In this document: in pieces, positions 13,191-58,600 of the stretch | Numbering within the stretch: the first letter of the stretch is position 1 | Layout of the letters: the number at the start of each line of letters is the position of its first letter | Assembly: GCA_029582155.1 (NCBI GenBank) | Contig: CM055911.1 | Location: 53,384,388 to 53,448,387 of the forward strand | DNA from: Panopea generosa | Lineage: Eukaryota > Mollusca > Bivalvia > Adapedonta > Hiatellidae | Direction of reading: 5' to 3' | Length of the DNA stretch: 64,000 nt | Translations under genes and position numbers: made by a program | Notes under the pieces: model-generated | What the model was told of the DNA's origin: nothing | The model's input: only the letters and a program-made list of their open reading frames with translations | The model's database searches: none

Positions 13191-14739
13191 ACCTGATGAC
13201 GTTAGACATATTCGGCACGCCTCGATAACTGTATAAAGTAAACGTAAGATATTTGATAGTGTCCACTCGTTTGTTAACCTATACAGGTAACATTTTGTAA
13301 ATGTCTATGGTGACATGTGACTGTCGTCGTGATTTTTTGGTATCTTGTCGTGTTATCATTTATTCCGACGACTGACCCATTACATATCTTCTTATAAGAA
13401 AACCATTACCAGGTACGTGTACTCTTATTAAAGTTTCCTCAACTCGAATATCGTGACGGCAGACAAATGTCACCATAGAATATACTTCGGTTGCAGAATG
13501 TAGGTGAATATATTTGATAAACACGTGTCTGCGTCTTGGCCAATGAAGTCCAAAATGACACCGATTGTTAAGTGGTTTTCGGGCTTGATACTCGTTATAA
13601 CCGCTCGTCACAAGACGACATCGCCCCGGACTGCTCGTCACAAGACGACATCGTCCGCAGACAGTCACTCTGACTACTCGGCCACAAAGGGCTATATCAA
13701 GTGTTTGATTAGGTAGTCTAGTATTTTTAAACTATCGCTTGATGAGTCACAACTTTAGATCCGTTGATTTACCGCTCCATTCATTTGATTATATCACTTT
13801 TTTTTAAAAACTATTTTTATCCGAAATTGAACTAAAATGTTATTATAAACCCCAAAACAGGACACATACTAGCTAGACTACTATAGTATTGAATTGCAAA
13901 CGCTGTTAATAGAGCGACGCTGTCATTGTAAACAATACTTTGAAATGTTCCGTTTCATTCATGGGTTCGAGTTAACACCCGTGACGGTATGGTTAAGTAA
14001 AACCCTACATATACGCTAGTTGCACGCTTTCCTTTCAATAAATGTCATTATTATCGTGTGTTTTTTTCTGTTTTAAGCTATTATCTAAAGACACAGTATT
14101 TAAATTCTCTGATGTGTTTTATATTCTTTTAAAAAAAGGGTTTACATTTATATCAGAAAATAGTGTTTAACACTTAATTGGAAATATCTATCTATTTGTG
14201 ATTATATATACTGGATATAGCAAAGGTATGTATTTACATTCTTTGTTTATTTTTTAAATGATAGCGTGATTTTCTATTCGCTTTGTGTCACAAAGAACAC
14301 ACGTGGCGTATGTGTTATCCTATATTAGTTCGTTACCTTAAGGTCTAATACTGAAAATGGACCTTGTCATGACGTCATGAGTATGTGTCATACTCGATAA
14401 ACCATACTTTATATGTGTTATGTATGTGTTGTTGTTTATATATGTAAGTTTTTTTCTCTCTTCCGGAAAAATAATATACATCAGTTTAGCCTCAGTCGTA
14501 TTAAATAATTAACATAAATTATATACATAGTCGATATTTTTTCATTAAAAGCGAAACATCATGTAATAATGTAACAATGAGCAGTCGTTGGAGATATTAA
14601 CCACAGTTATGCCCCTTTCTAAACCAGAAACGTTTTTGGGAACTACATAAATCATATTCTGTGGTAGTTTTGTATAAAAGTAGCATTGGTGTTTTTTTAT
14701 CCAATATAGTGATGATATCCGGAATATTGATGATATCAA
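13190..14739. other. Intergenic, nothing besides a 27-bp repeat
   Basis: An open frame of about 70-100 codons at 13360-13716 spans the direct repeat and resembles no family I know. Confidence 0.45.
13606..13660 (+). repeat. 27-bp direct repeat x2
   Basis: CTCGTCACAAGACGACATCG occurs twice, 27 bases apart. Confidence 0.85.
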
Positions 14740-14820
14740 AACATGTTGATATCCGAAATGGTATTGATATCAGAAGTAGTGTTGATATCAGAAATATCCT
14801 TTAAAGTGTTGATATTAGAA

Positions 14821-15180
14821 ACAGTTTTGATATTAAAAAAGTGTTGATATCTAAAATAGTAATGATATTCGAAGTAGTGATGATATTCGAAACAGTGTAC
14901 CATTTGCCCTATCGAGACGAAGCTTCTGATTGGCTGTGGAAAATAGGATATACCAGAGAGTAAACTAATTCCTGATTGGATAGAAATATCGAATCCTTTA
15001 TAGTATTGATATCAGAAACAGTGTTGATATCCAAAATAGTATTGATATCTGAAATAGAGATGATATTCGAAACAGTGTACCATTTGCCCCATAGGGACGA
15101 CGCTTCGGATTGACTTGGGAAAATAGGATCTACCAGAGAGTAAACTTATTCCTGGTTGGATAGAAATATCGAATTGTCAA
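14821..15180 (+). repeat. 180-bp tandem duplication rich in TGATATC
   Basis: 14821-15000 and 15001-15180 align at a constant offset of 180 (for example AACAGTGTACCATTTGCCC at 14891 and 15071). Before it, 14740-14820 holds more TTGATATCAGAAA-like units of about 22 bp. Confidence 0.85.
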
Positions 15181-15196
15181 ATAACCAGACTAAAAT

Positions 15197-15684
15197 CAAG
15201 GACTTATATAAAGATAAGAAAATTGCATCTCCCTGCTAAGTGTTTATAAAATAGCATGCGAAGAATTAATAATTTGGCAAATTAATCCTTCAAATTTCAA
15301 AGGTAACTGATTTCATTTACATAAAATGTAAGGTGTCTGTAACCTTAGATGTTTTATACTGTTTTAAACACGCAAAATGATATTGAATTTGAAAAATTGC
15401 AATTTATAGTAAAATTTTAGTCACTTTTCTCGATTTCAATTGTTAGATGTAGTATATAGTTTTTTAAATTATATAAGTACTTCAACAATTTTAAACACAT
15501 TTTGGTGACAATAGACTTGTTTTGTGGAGAATTCCATTGTGCAAAGAAATAATTTTAATTTGTTTTTTTTTAGATGAATGGAAGTTGAGATATTTGAAAA
15601 CGAGAATTCGCGAGATTTTTGCGTGAATACGCGAGCGTTCATAACATCGAATCAGTTGCTTTTCCTTCTTTTTATAAGTCCTTG
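15197..15684. mobile_element. MITE-like family I, longest copy
   Basis: 488 bp with ends CAAGGACTTATATA and TATAAGTCCTTG, an inverted pair. The interior is AT-rich, with ACGCGAGCGTTCATAACATC and GATGAATGGAAGTTGAGATA. No coding capacity. Relatives lie in introns 2, 5 and 6. Confidence 0.8.
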
Positions 15685-16477
15685 ATAGTTTTAATCATTA
15701 AAAAGAAAATGATTCGTATCTATGATTTATACAGTCTATTTTATAAAAGAAAACTGTTTGAAGAGTTAAAATGATAAAATTTGGGTTTTAAGTTCATGTA
15801 AAAACAGGGTCACCAATTGCAGGGGCCAAAAAGTAATAAAAAGTTATACTTTTGCCTCCATTTTTTGACATTTTCATTTGAGCCTATGATATTACTTTAA
15901 CATAATACAGTAATCTTTTTGTCTATGAACTTCTAAATCGTGCCAATTTATAATGTTTGTCAACGGGTATCACAATTGTGACATCTGACCCAAAGCGAAA
16001 AACGCTACAGTGCGCTTTGAATGGTTTTGTTTTCCATCGGAGTCTACTGTTTCGGTTAGCTTAATGAAATTAGGTAACGGGCCTGGCTTAGGCCGGTTCT
16101 ACAGTTTGTGTCATTCTTGAATCATAAGACCTGGGTCACTATTTCTTAAAGTTTAATATTGTACGCCAGTTTGCATTAAGCGTGTTGTTGATAAGATCAG
16201 CAATCAACGAGTACACTTTATTGTCACTTAAACTGTTTTTTTAACTCATTGTGTTTCTGCAATAAAACAAAACATATTGTAAGAGATATTTACAAGTACA
16301 AATACTGTTTTCCACATAAACCATTTACTGTTTATTCAATTGTGCAATATCTTGCCAGTATAGTAGTTTATTTATGTCTCAAACAATAGCATACCTGCTG
16401 AAGTGACATGCGAGTGTTTTTCTCATTATGTCACGAGTTATGACTAAAGAGACCGAACACAAATACAACTAATCTTT
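15685..16477. other. Intergenic, nothing recognised
   Basis: AT-rich, with no supported feature. Confidence 0.5.
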
Positions 16478-16634
16478 CTACTTCTACTTCTACTTCTGCT
16501 ACTGCTACTGCTACTGCTACTGCTACTGCTACTGCTACTGCTACTGCTACTGCTACTGCTACTGCTACTGCTACTGCTACTGCTACTGCTACCACTGCTA
16601 CCACTTCTACCACTGCTACTGCTACTGCTACTAA
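16478..16634 (+). repeat. (CTACTG)n hexanucleotide tract
   Basis: CTACTG units with (CTACTT)n at the left edge. Other frames give meaningless Ala/Val or Ser runs. Confidence 0.95.
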
Positions 16635-17129
16635 TACTACGAGTCCCCGCACGGCCGGTCACCACTATCTCCGCTTCCAAAAACGCTGTGTTGTTTCATT
16701 CACCTTTTTATGTTGATAATTATTTTCACCCACTATTGTATTCATGTCATGTTAAAGTTTTATAGTTTGACCTTTGAAATCATTGTCACGTCTGGTAGTT
16801 AAATAAACCTTTAAACGCCGTTCATCATCCACGCATTATAATGTTCTCATAGGTCTTCATTCATGCATTCGTTGTTGGCATGTAGCTGTAGAACAAAGGC
16901 AGGGTTATATAGCAACGTTTCCTTTAAATGTGTGGTTAAGTAATTGATGTTGGTTACGTCCCAAGTTGTCAGACGGAGAGAATAGTTTGTAAGATATTGC
17001 CCATGTCTTTTTTAATGTCTGCATTTCCTGAAATGTGTCATGTAAAATGTGTTTGTTTTTTTCTCTACCTGCGTTTAGACATACACATATGTTCTATATA
17101 ACTATACATTACAAATGAATGATAAAGCG

Positions 17130-17845
17130 TGTACGCTACCTATGTGCCAATTTTGTTATAGCGTATACTTTCGTTACCTATCTTAAAATTTGTTAGAGCG
17201 TGTCCGTAACCTATGTGCCAATTTTTTAGAGTGTGTACGTAACCTATGTGTCAATTTTGTTAGAGGGTGTCCGTAACCTTTGTGCCAAATTTGTTAGAGT
17301 GTGAACGTTACCTATGTGCCAAATTTGTTAGAGCGTGTCCGTAACCTATGTGCCAATTTTGTTAGAGTGTGTACGTAACTTGTGTGTCAATTTTGTTAGA
17401 AGGTGTCCGTAACCTTTGTGATAAATTTGTTAGAGTGTGTCCGTTACCTATGTGCCAACTTTGTTAGAGCGTGTACGTAACCTATGTGCAAATTTTGTTA
17501 GAGCGTGTCCGTAACCTATGTGCCAATTTTGTTAAAGCGTGTACGTAACCTATGTGCCAATTTTGTTAGAGCGTGTACGTAACATATGTGCCAATTTTGT
17601 TAGAGTGTGTACGTAACTTATGTGCCAATTTTGTTAGAGCGTAAACGTTTCCTATCACCAATTTGGTAAAGTGTGTACGCTACCTATTGCCAATTTTGTT
17701 AGAGCGTGTTCGTAACCTATGTGCAAATTTTGTTAGAGCGAGAACGTTATCTATTACCAATTTGGTTAAGTTTGTACGTAAAATATGTGCAGGTTGTGTT
17801 ATAACGTGTACGTTACCTATCGCCAATTTTGTAAGAATATATACG
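17130..17845 (+). repeat. 34-bp minisatellite, about 21 copies
   Basis: The unit is GTGTACGTAACCTATGTGCC followed by AATTTTGTTAGAGC, degenerating at both ends. The reading frame stays open only because of the repeat. Confidence 0.93.
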
Positions 17846-18184
17846 CAACCTCTTAACGACGTAAAGCATATAGAGGTCTCAATTAAGAATAACCTCCCTT
17901 ACATGACAGAAGTTAGATTCTTACGCCTAAGAAATTAGAGCTGTGTAAAGCGGTTGAGCATTTTTATTTCTAAAACATGCATAAAATGTCATATTTCTTT
18001 GTGCATATGGGAACATTTAAATATTTTCATGATTTCTGCCAAATTTGGATAGCATTGGGAACTGTTTGATGAAGATATAACAGTTTAAAGATGCGTAGAT
18101 ACACTGCAACAAATGGGCAGAATTCAAAAATGAAATTGCAATGAAAGACCAGAGCTCATATGTGCGACCAGTACTGAGTGTTGT

Positions 18185-18285
18185 TTTATGAGAGGCGTCG
18201 TGTCTAACTTGGGATCGAGCCCGCAACCTCTGGCGTGGGCGTCCAGCAGTCTTGCCATTACACTACCGTCCCGTTGTGCGATAAG
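18185..18285 (-). mobile_element. Isolated tRNA-like SINE head
   Basis: GGGATCGAGCCCGCAACCTC (box B complement) and GTCCAGCAGTCTTGCCATTA (left-arm side) suggest a reverse-oriented head. No clear tail is present. Confidence 0.45.
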
Positions 18286-18503
18286 CCACCCAGCAGCTCC
18301 GTTTTATACAGTACGTGTAAAATAAATTAGATTTCTATATATCCATCTCGTATGCGGATGGTCATGGGTTCAGCTGTAATCATAGTAACCTGTTTCGCAA
18401 TTAGTAAAATAATTCGGTTAAATTGCTGTGTAAAGCTATGATCTCTTAAGATAAATTGCCTACTTATTATGACCAGAGCTATTATAATAGAAAACCATGC
18501 ATA

Positions 18504-18778
18504 GCCGGTCCTGGTTAGCTCAGTCGGTAGCGCGTCTGACTATCGTGCAGGGGTCGTGAGTTCGATCCACGCCTGGCCATATTCTCCGTGGAAATTGATA
18601 TAAGAAAATTACGTATCTTTGTCATTCATCTCTCACCGCTGATTCTAGTGGGAAAGTTACCAGTTATTTGCGGAGATTGGTGCGCTCGACTACTTGTTAA
18701 CCTGAAAGGATCCCAGGAAAAAGTGGTTAGCTTAAATCACTATTTGCTAGCTCTCGATGCTAAATATTCAAACAAACG
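18504..18778 (+). mobile_element. SINE family B copy (head with TTAGCTCAGTCGGT)
   Basis: Box A-like TTAGCTCAGTCGGTAGCGCG and box B-like GTGAGTTCGATCC are followed by a core with ACCAGTTATTTGCGGAG and the tail TAGCTCTCGATGC...AAATATTCAAACAAA. Arms do not pair as a proper tRNA, so this is a SINE, not a tRNA gene. Confidence 0.85.
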
Positions 18779-19245
18779 TATAGATCTTACTAGACAGCCA
18801 TGTCACAACTGAAATATGCCGACCACATAAATTACTTCTGTTCAGTCACCTAACCCACTAAAATAAAGCATAAATTCTCCAAAATAAAAGTGCCATTCCG
18901 TAGTTTGAGGTCTGTTTTATTGTCTGTCTTAAAATATATTGATATACCTATGAGAGACCAATCAGTTTAAAATCAATACAAAGGAACACCAAAGACTATC
19001 GTTTTCCTCAAAGTCGCATGCACTTCAATTAACGACAGTATATATTTAGTAACATGTCAACTATATTGGGGGTACTTTGGTAGGCCATTGAACGGTTTTA
19101 AGTGTTCCGTTTATAGAGATATTGAGATGAAATATTTATTGTTTAATGTCTATTATCAACGGCAATAAATTGATATGATGGCTGAACTTAAATGGGAAGA
19201 ATAAACATTTTGATATTGTTATTTTCTCACTGAGTCTAAGTTTAT

Positions 19246-19432
19246 AATACCGTGAAACCTGTTTTAAGCAGCCAGTCAAGGGAAGGATCAAATGTGACCG
19301 TTTAAGACAGGCTGTCGCTAAGTATAGGTTATTTTTCTCTGAAAGCATAGAAAAGGGAAACAGCAAATGTGGCTGCTAAAGACAAGTGGCTGCTTAAAAG
19401 AGGTGACCGCTTTCACAGATTTGACTGTATAA
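19246..19432. mobile_element. MITE family F copy
   Basis: Left GTGAAACCTGTTTTAAGCAG, right TTTCACAGATTTGACTGTAT. The interior has CAGTCAAGGGAAGG and CTGAAAGCATAGAAA, shared with the copies at 40891, 44361 and 57346. Confidence 0.82.
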
Positions 19433-19671
19433 TAAAGATTCATAAATGCCGACAGTGGTAATGTAGAAAATAATACGTTTAGATAATAAAATATTTTTAA
19501 TATTGAAAGAACAAGTGAGTGATTGCTTTACTTTTTCATCACGTCATTCGAACTTTTTTAAAGATAATACAAACTCTCCAATTTGACGGATAAAATTGAT
19601 GCCACCGAAAACGTTTTAATTTTAAGCGGGGACTCTATTTTAGTATCTTTATATTCATGTGAAGGCAGGCT

Positions 19672-19797
19672 GAAGTTAGTTTGATATTCGTCTTTCGATA
19701 TTTGATACTAATCATGTATACAGTATATATAACCTCCAATTTGAAGAGTTACTCCTTTAAATATCAAAAGACGAAAAACGAATATTAAACTAACTGA
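19672..19797. repeat. Fold-back inverted repeat
   Basis: TTAGTTTGATATTCGTCTTT and its near complement AAAACGAATATTAAACTAA enclose about 60 bases. It could be a small MITE or a solitary palindrome. Confidence 0.65.
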
Positions 19798-20063
19798 TGT
19801 GACTTGTTTAAATAGATAATAAATGTACGTATGGGAAAACGGGATCAGCAAGTATACATTGGCATAAACCATAGGGGAATTTTTGTTGTCTATTTTAAAA
19901 TTTTGACAAATTCTGATACACTTCCTTTAAGAATTGCAGAACAATCTTTGATATGGAGCAGTGAGAGAGCGTGTAATTACTATGTGTAACAATTGGACGT
20001 TAGGTTATTATGATAGACCACTCTGTCGGACGTATATATGTTGAATTATACATTTTACTAGTT

Positions 20064-20667
<604 letters not shown>

Positions 20668-20770
20668 TGCCGCCGACACATGGTATGATACCCCACCCAC
20701 TCCCATTATACTAACACCGGGCAGATTAGACCTAGAACTATCCTCTAACTGCTGGGCGCCAAGCGATAAA
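20668..20770 (-). mobile_element. SINE family C fragment next to (TAC)n
   Basis: It contains only the tail-side body (GCCGACACATGGTATGATAC to GCTGGGCGCCAAGCGATAA). It is interrupted at its right edge by the 484-bp duplicated unit. Confidence 0.7.
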
Positions 20771-20772
20771 AC

Positions 20773-21256
20773 ACATCAAAATCGGCCCTTCCCAACAGCA
20801 AAGTATTTACACAAAACAATAAAGATAACTGAAGATTTGTTTAAAGCGACGTTAAACAACATACAATAACACATTTTGTTCAACCCAAATGAGACACTTT
20901 TAAAAGCTGATTAAATTCACGAACCTTTTTTAATGATCACGTGATGGCGTATGTGCTTACGTAATGTTTAACACCATCTCTGGAAAGAATATGTTGCGAT
21001 ACACATCGATGACTAAGAAAGGTCGTCTGTAGGGCTCTCTATGGCCGAATGGACTAAGGCGCTATCGTATTATTGCTACATGATTCTCACCGTTCGAGTC
21101 GTGGGTTCCAGCCCAGCCCGGTCCTAAAAATGTGATAAAGAGTCATTATGAGGTTTCCATCGACCTGTTAAACTGGATGTGTCATCATATAACCTTCCAT
21201 ATGTTGAAAATGTCGTTAAATCCCAATTAAGGTATTCTGAAGACAACTGACCTGAC
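20773..21256 (+). repeat. Dispersed duplication, copy 1 (484 bp)
   Basis: Nearly identical to 23798-24269, from ACATCAAAATCGGCCCTTCC to the shared TGACCTGAC. It includes a family A SINE. It is embedded between two partial family C SINEs and (TAC)n. Confidence 0.88.
21028..21226 (+). mobile_element. SINE family A copy
   Basis: The head CTCTATGGCCGAATGGACTA and box B-like GTCGTGGGTTCCAGC are intact, the core is shortened, and the tail ends TTGAAAATGTCGTTAAATCC. It lies inside the duplicated unit also present at 23798-24269. Confidence 0.75.
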
Positions 21257-21289
21257 TACTACTACTACTATTACTACTACCACTACTAC

Positions 21290-21508
21290 TACTGCCGCCG
21301 ACACATGGTATGATACCCCTACCACTCCCATTATACTAACACCGGGCAGATTAGACCTAGAATTATCCTCTAACTGCTGGGCGCCAAGCGATAAGCTTCT
21401 AGTGTCATTTTTCAATGTCTTTGGTAAAACCAGGCCTGAAATCGAACCCGCGACCTTCCCTTTGTGACGTGGGACGTGAACGCTCTACCACTAGACCACG
21501 CTGCGGAA
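21290..21508 (-). mobile_element. SINE family C copy next to (TAC)n
   Basis: Reverse orientation: body GCCGACACATGGTATGATAC, box B complement AATCGAACCCGCGACC, left-arm complement GCTCTACCACTAGACCACGC. The left 100 bases duplicate 20668-20766. Confidence 0.8.
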
Positions 21509-21589
21509 AAATATATCAAACCGTCACTCTAAAAATGGCTGTGTTTCATCGAAAGCAAGGCCATGTGGTAACTCAAATATTCAACAAGG

Positions 21590-21827
21590 GGTCCCCTGTG
21601 GCCCAGTGACCTAAGGAGCCGTCTCAAGATCATTTACCTCTCACCGCTAAGGTCGTAAGTTCGAGTCTCTCTCGTTTAAAAAACTTTACGTGAGAAAGTT
21701 AGCCAATTACTAGCGGAAGGACGATGGTTCTACGCATATTCATTCTGAGGTCTCCCTTCATCAATAACACTGGGTATGGTATATATATCCTAAAACGTAT
21801 TGAAAATGACGTTAAACCCATTTAAAA
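21590..21827 (+). mobile_element. SINE family A copy
   Basis: The head is CCTGTGGCCCAGTGACCTAA, box B-like GTAAGTTCGAGTC, the core CCAATTACTAGCGGAAGGAC, and the tail TTGAAAATGACGTTAAACCC. It is full length. Confidence 0.8.
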
Positions 21828-22379
21828 ATCATTCAACATACGGATACACTGTATTCAAGAAAGAAAAGTAATGTTTTTAATACCTTGGCAGGATCTAACC
21901 TAGACAAATGAATAATTGAATATATATATAGTGTATGTTTTATTCATATTTTGTATTATGTTACGCTTAGTTTCCTGTTCTCAGGTGTAAAAATGAATAA
22001 CTTTGCTATAATTAATTTCAAACTGTCACTGTTTTTTCCTTACGTCAAGTACTATAGGTATATGAAATGTATAAAAAAATCCAGAAAGGAATTGCAAATT
22101 AAGTTGAAGAAAGGATGGTTAGTTGTTAAACACTACCACTTATATTGTATCAGTCAAACGCGATTACGTGTGTGTGCGTGCGTGTGTCCGTGTTATTTTT
22201 TAAGTATTTAGGCATACACGTTGGTGAAGCAAGCATCAGTATTTATAGACTGGGAGTTTATTTATAGAAAAAATGGCTAATAAGGCACATTAAGATATTA
22301 AAATAAAGGAACGACATATTCCGCAGACATGTCGCCTTAAACATTTGTGACTGGTTTCGCTGTTTTAACTGCCATTGCT

Positions 22380-22404
22380 AAAAAAAAAAAAAAAAAAAAA
22401 AAAA
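22380..22404 (+). repeat. Poly-A run
   Basis: 25 A without a recognisable retroposed body upstream. Confidence 0.9.
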
Positions 22405-22517
22405 GACACACACAAGACTCTGTGCCTACCTTATCTAGTTTTTTTAGACTGTTGCCCAACACAGAATTTTTTTCCGCAAGTTTCAGTCCTTTAAGTCTTT
22501 CTCTGGTATTTATCTGT

Positions 22518-22693
22518 GGGCCGTTTCACTAATCTTCGTAGGAACAAATTGTGACACGTAGAGACGTTTCATTTGCGCAGTTATTTTGCAAATTTTAAAG
22601 AGAATACTGTTTACAATGCTAGCGAAAGTTCATATAATTCATAAGTTTACACTACGAATTTCGCAAACTTAAGTACTTAAGTGAAACAGGCCC
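22518..22693. mobile_element. MITE with GGGCC(T)GTTTCACT ends (family N)
   Basis: GGGCCGTTTCACT at the left and AGTGAAACAGGCCC at the right (one indel) bound 176 bp with no coding capacity. Confidence 0.72.
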
Positions 22694-23797
22694 CTTGTCT
22701 TTATCTCATTAAAGAGGGTTTAATACAAATAGCGCCCTCGTGAATCATTGGGGAAAAGTCTATAACACAATTGTTATCTATAAACACTTGTTGAACTATT
22801 GTTGTTTTATATGTACTTCACCGTATCACAAATAATTATAACCTGCGCACCTAAGTGGATGAATTTCTCAGTCTCTTAGGGGCGACAGTGGCTCATATCT
22901 AGTAATTGTTTGTCCAGGGGCGTATCTTGGTCAATTTGAAAAATGGAGGCCGAGGAATGGTTATTGATATCTGGAGGTCAACCCCGGATTTTTTTTAAGA
23001 AATTGTTAATTATCAATGGTGCGTTCTCATGGGTTTTCTTTGTATCTTTTTTCTATGTAAAACAAATCAATTACTTGAAAAAGGTGAATGCCCGGCCTGC
23101 AGGGTCTAAGTGTAGCTACGCCGGTGCCGGGAGCCAGTAACTGTCCGTATGTGGCCTATTTTCGTTTAAACGAAGCTAGTTCTTGTTCAAACTTAGGAGT
23201 TAATACAAAAGTTTCAGGTCTCTTAAAAACGAATAAATTACATTAGATCAGCTTTTTATTGAATTTATAGTCGGATGATGTTATATGGTGTAGGCTAGTG
23301 AACATTAATAAAGATGACACCCATTAAATCTACCGACATAACTCCCTCTGTCATCTCATCAGTAGTTTTTTTTACACTCAGACCAGTGACGGCGAGACGG
23401 GTTCCGGTGTTTATAATAGAATATTCAAATGTTTGAACGAAGGGTACACTTACAGTCATTTTACGTATCCGGCAAACGTATATCATATCAACGATAAACA
23501 TTTATAAAACATATGTTTTATTCATATATTTGCAACATCGTACCCACACATCCTGTGAAAAGGTATAAATATTAACATAATGGCGAGATACCTCGTCCTT
23601 CATGTTGAAATAGAACTCTCCTTTTCCGGAGGATGTTATTGTAGTACCCCAAATCCATCAAAAGAACCAAACTAGTTAATGATATGCAAAAGGAGATTAA
23701 TAATTCACATCGCCTTTGTATTGTACTTTACCATAAACACATTTTATTGCATTTTATATATATATAATAGCAGAAAGGTTGGGCCACACGTTATCCG

Positions 23798-24269
23798 ACA
23801 TCAAAATCGGCCCTTCCCAACAGCAAAGTATCTACACAAAACAATAAAGATAACTGAAGATTTGTTTAAAGCGACGTTAAACAACATACAATAACACATT
23901 CTGTTCAACCTAAATGAGACACTTTTAAAAGCTGATTAAATTTTTAATGATCACGTGATGTCGTATGTGCTTACGTCATGTTTAACACCATATTTGGAAA
24001 GAATATGTTGCGATACACATCGATGACTTAGAAAGGTCGTCTGTAGGGCTCTCTATGGCCGAATGGACTAAGGCGCTATCGTATTATTGCTACATGATTA
24101 TCACCGTTCGAGTCGTGGGTTCCAGCCCAGCCCGGTCCTAAAATGTGATAAAGAGTCATTATGAGGTTTCCATCGACCTGTAAAACTGGATGTGTCATCA
24201 TATAACCTTCCATATGTTGAAAATGTCGTTAAATCCCAATTAAGGTATTCTGAAGACAACTGACCTGAC
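23798..24269 (+). repeat. Dispersed duplication, copy 2 (472 bp)
   Basis: The second copy, about 12 bases shorter. Its right boundary falls inside the terminal repeat of the family G element that continues here but not in copy 1. Confidence 0.88.
24045..24243 (+). mobile_element. SINE family A copy (duplicate of 21028-21226)
   Basis: It is nearly identical to the copy at 21028-21226 because both lie in the same duplicated segment; they are one insertion copied, not two. Confidence 0.75.
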
Positions 24270-24443
24270 GTGGGAATGACTATCGCACCGCCTACTGACC
24301 ACGTGGCATTATTTGTCCAAGTAAATACAATGTTGTTTTCACTTAGTCATCGTTAGCATGTTGGGGGAAAATGGTGGCGTAACAGCCATATCGATCGCTG
24401 ATTGGATTATCGACTTGTTTGATTGACAGTCCGTGTCAGGTCA
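24261..24443. mobile_element. MITE family G copy
   Basis: 183 bp bounded by TGACCTGAC and GTCAGGTCA. The interior has ACCACGTGGCATTATTTGTC and GATTGGATTATCGACTTG. Two more copies are present in introns 3 and 22. Confidence 0.8.
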
Positions 24444-24718
24444 GTTGGTTACAATGCGGATTGTAGATGTCTTCATTTTATAACTGGTCTACCTTTAAAG
24501 TCAAATCAATCAGAAACAATGCTTAAGTGTGCAATTACTTATATCTATAAATAGAATGATATACTGTTTAAATGCTAACGTCGTTAAAGCGGGCGTTGAA
24601 TAGTGCAAAATATATAAACACGTGTACCCGATTTCGGTATATATACGTTAAAACATACCAGTTTATTGATTTGACAAAATGAAATCGGTTAATCTCTTAT
24701 AAAATGTTATCAATTTCG

Positions 24719-25170
24719 TAAAAAGGGCCGTAAGATTCATCCTTGATAAAATATTTGACACACCTTCTGTTGAACTTATTGCTGCACTAGATTGTATTAC
24801 TTTCCCTGAAAGGGTAAACATTCAAAAGGCAGTTCTTGTGCATGAAACCTAAATCAAAATAACCCCTCTCCCAACAAACACAAACCATGAGCTATGTTAA
24901 ACATCTTTTATATAGTCATGATCAAATATTGGAAATGTCTTCCAACAAATGTAAAAATAATGCCAATTCAGTGAACCATTGCAAAACTGTGTATACTGAT
25001 AGGTTAAATCATAATACTGGGCTTATAAGAATTAATACTTATTCTTGTAACTAAAATTTATGAATATGTGTCTTATGCAGTTATTGTATATATGTTTGAG
25101 GGCCTCATGAAAGACTGACTTGTGCAAATGAGTTCTCTCGTTAAAAACACTTTATTTCTATTGTTTGTGT
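24719..25170 (+). mobile_element. LINE reverse-transcriptase C-terminal remnant and 3' end
   Basis: Translation of the start reads VRFILDKIFDTPSVELIAAL, followed by FPERVNIQKAVLVHE and a stop, the style of the distal end of a non-LTR reverse transcriptase ORF. The 3' part (GGGCCTCATGAAAGACTGAC and on) is shared with the copy at 30770-31325. It is decayed and inactive, and ends about 90 bp before the SLC4 start codon. Confidence 0.75.
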
Positions 25171-25221
25171 TTTTTATTAAGGATCCGATGAGAAGCTGAT
25201 CCCGTATCCGAGATAACATCC

Positions 25222-25238
25222 ACCGGAAGTGACGTAAC
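25222..25238 (+). promoter_or_regulatory. ETS-CRE-like composite motif just upstream of the start codon
   Basis: ACCGGAAGTGACGTAAC joins an ETS-type core (CCGGAAGT) to a CRE/ATF-like core (TGACGTAA) and ends 17 bases before the ATG. An 11-base direct repeat (GTAACACCATC, twice) then runs up to the ATG. Such composites are typical of TATA-less core promoters, but this one could also lie in the 5' UTR. The motif is read directly; its function is inferred. Confidence 0.4.
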
Positions 25239-25255
25239 ACCATCGTAACACCATC

Positions 25256-58061
<32,806 letters not shown>

Positions 58062-58600
58062 AGTATTCACCACAGTAGCTGGTCTCCCAAATAAAGAAGA
58101 TTGGTCACCACAACGATAAATCTTACACTGTCTGACAAACAGTTGAACTATGCAATAATTGTGATAATGCGACGTTGTATGCAATTCTGTACTGCGTGTT
58201 TCCTGCGCATGTCAAGGAATCTTGCCTTGTTTCCGAATAAATGTCATCATTCCATTATAGATATTTTACACGGACACCATACATCATTTAGCTGAGTGCT
58301 TTATTTAATTTTATAAAGGGTTTTCGCCACTTCTATGTACGAGTCTAAACGAACGTTGACCACCGAAACATTTTTGTCAATATTCTGAGATATGCATTTT
58401 ATGTTTTGTTTTATTTTTATTACGACAATACATGTTGTCAAAATACGGTTACGTGGACGTTATTTTCTGAATGAATCTCCAATAATAAATTGTTGCTTAT
58501 ATGTACCGCAATTAAAGATATTCGTACGCTCTGAAGAAGTATCCTGTGATGGAGTATTTGCAAAAGCGTACCAATAAAGCAAAAACAAACATAAGCTAAA
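58062..58600 (+). other. Probable 3' UTR with candidate poly(A) signals
   Basis: AATAAA hexamers occur at 58090, 58236 and 58573 downstream of the stop codon. Any of them could end the transporter mRNA. No coding potential is seen. The UTR end cannot be set from sequence alone. Confidence 0.5.

Larger units (their letters stand above)
18779..20063. other. Intergenic with one MITE and one fold-back
   Basis: Apart from the family F copy and the fold-back at 19672 no feature is supported. Confidence 0.5.
21828..23797. other. Intergenic, mostly unrecognised
   Basis: It contains the poly-A run and family N MITE listed separately; the rest shows nothing I can name. Confidence 0.45.

Noticed and set aside
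17663..17938. A 91-codon open frame
   Set aside because: It lies in the degenerate end of the 34-bp minisatellite and ends in ordinary intergenic DNA.
18504..18580. A functional tRNA gene
   Set aside because: Box A- and box B-like sequences are present, but the acceptor and anticodon arms do not pair properly, and the same head recurs with the same non-tRNA body and tail, so it is a SINE.
24719..25170. A working reverse transcriptase
   Set aside because: Only the last part is present and it is interrupted by stops soon after the conserved segment.
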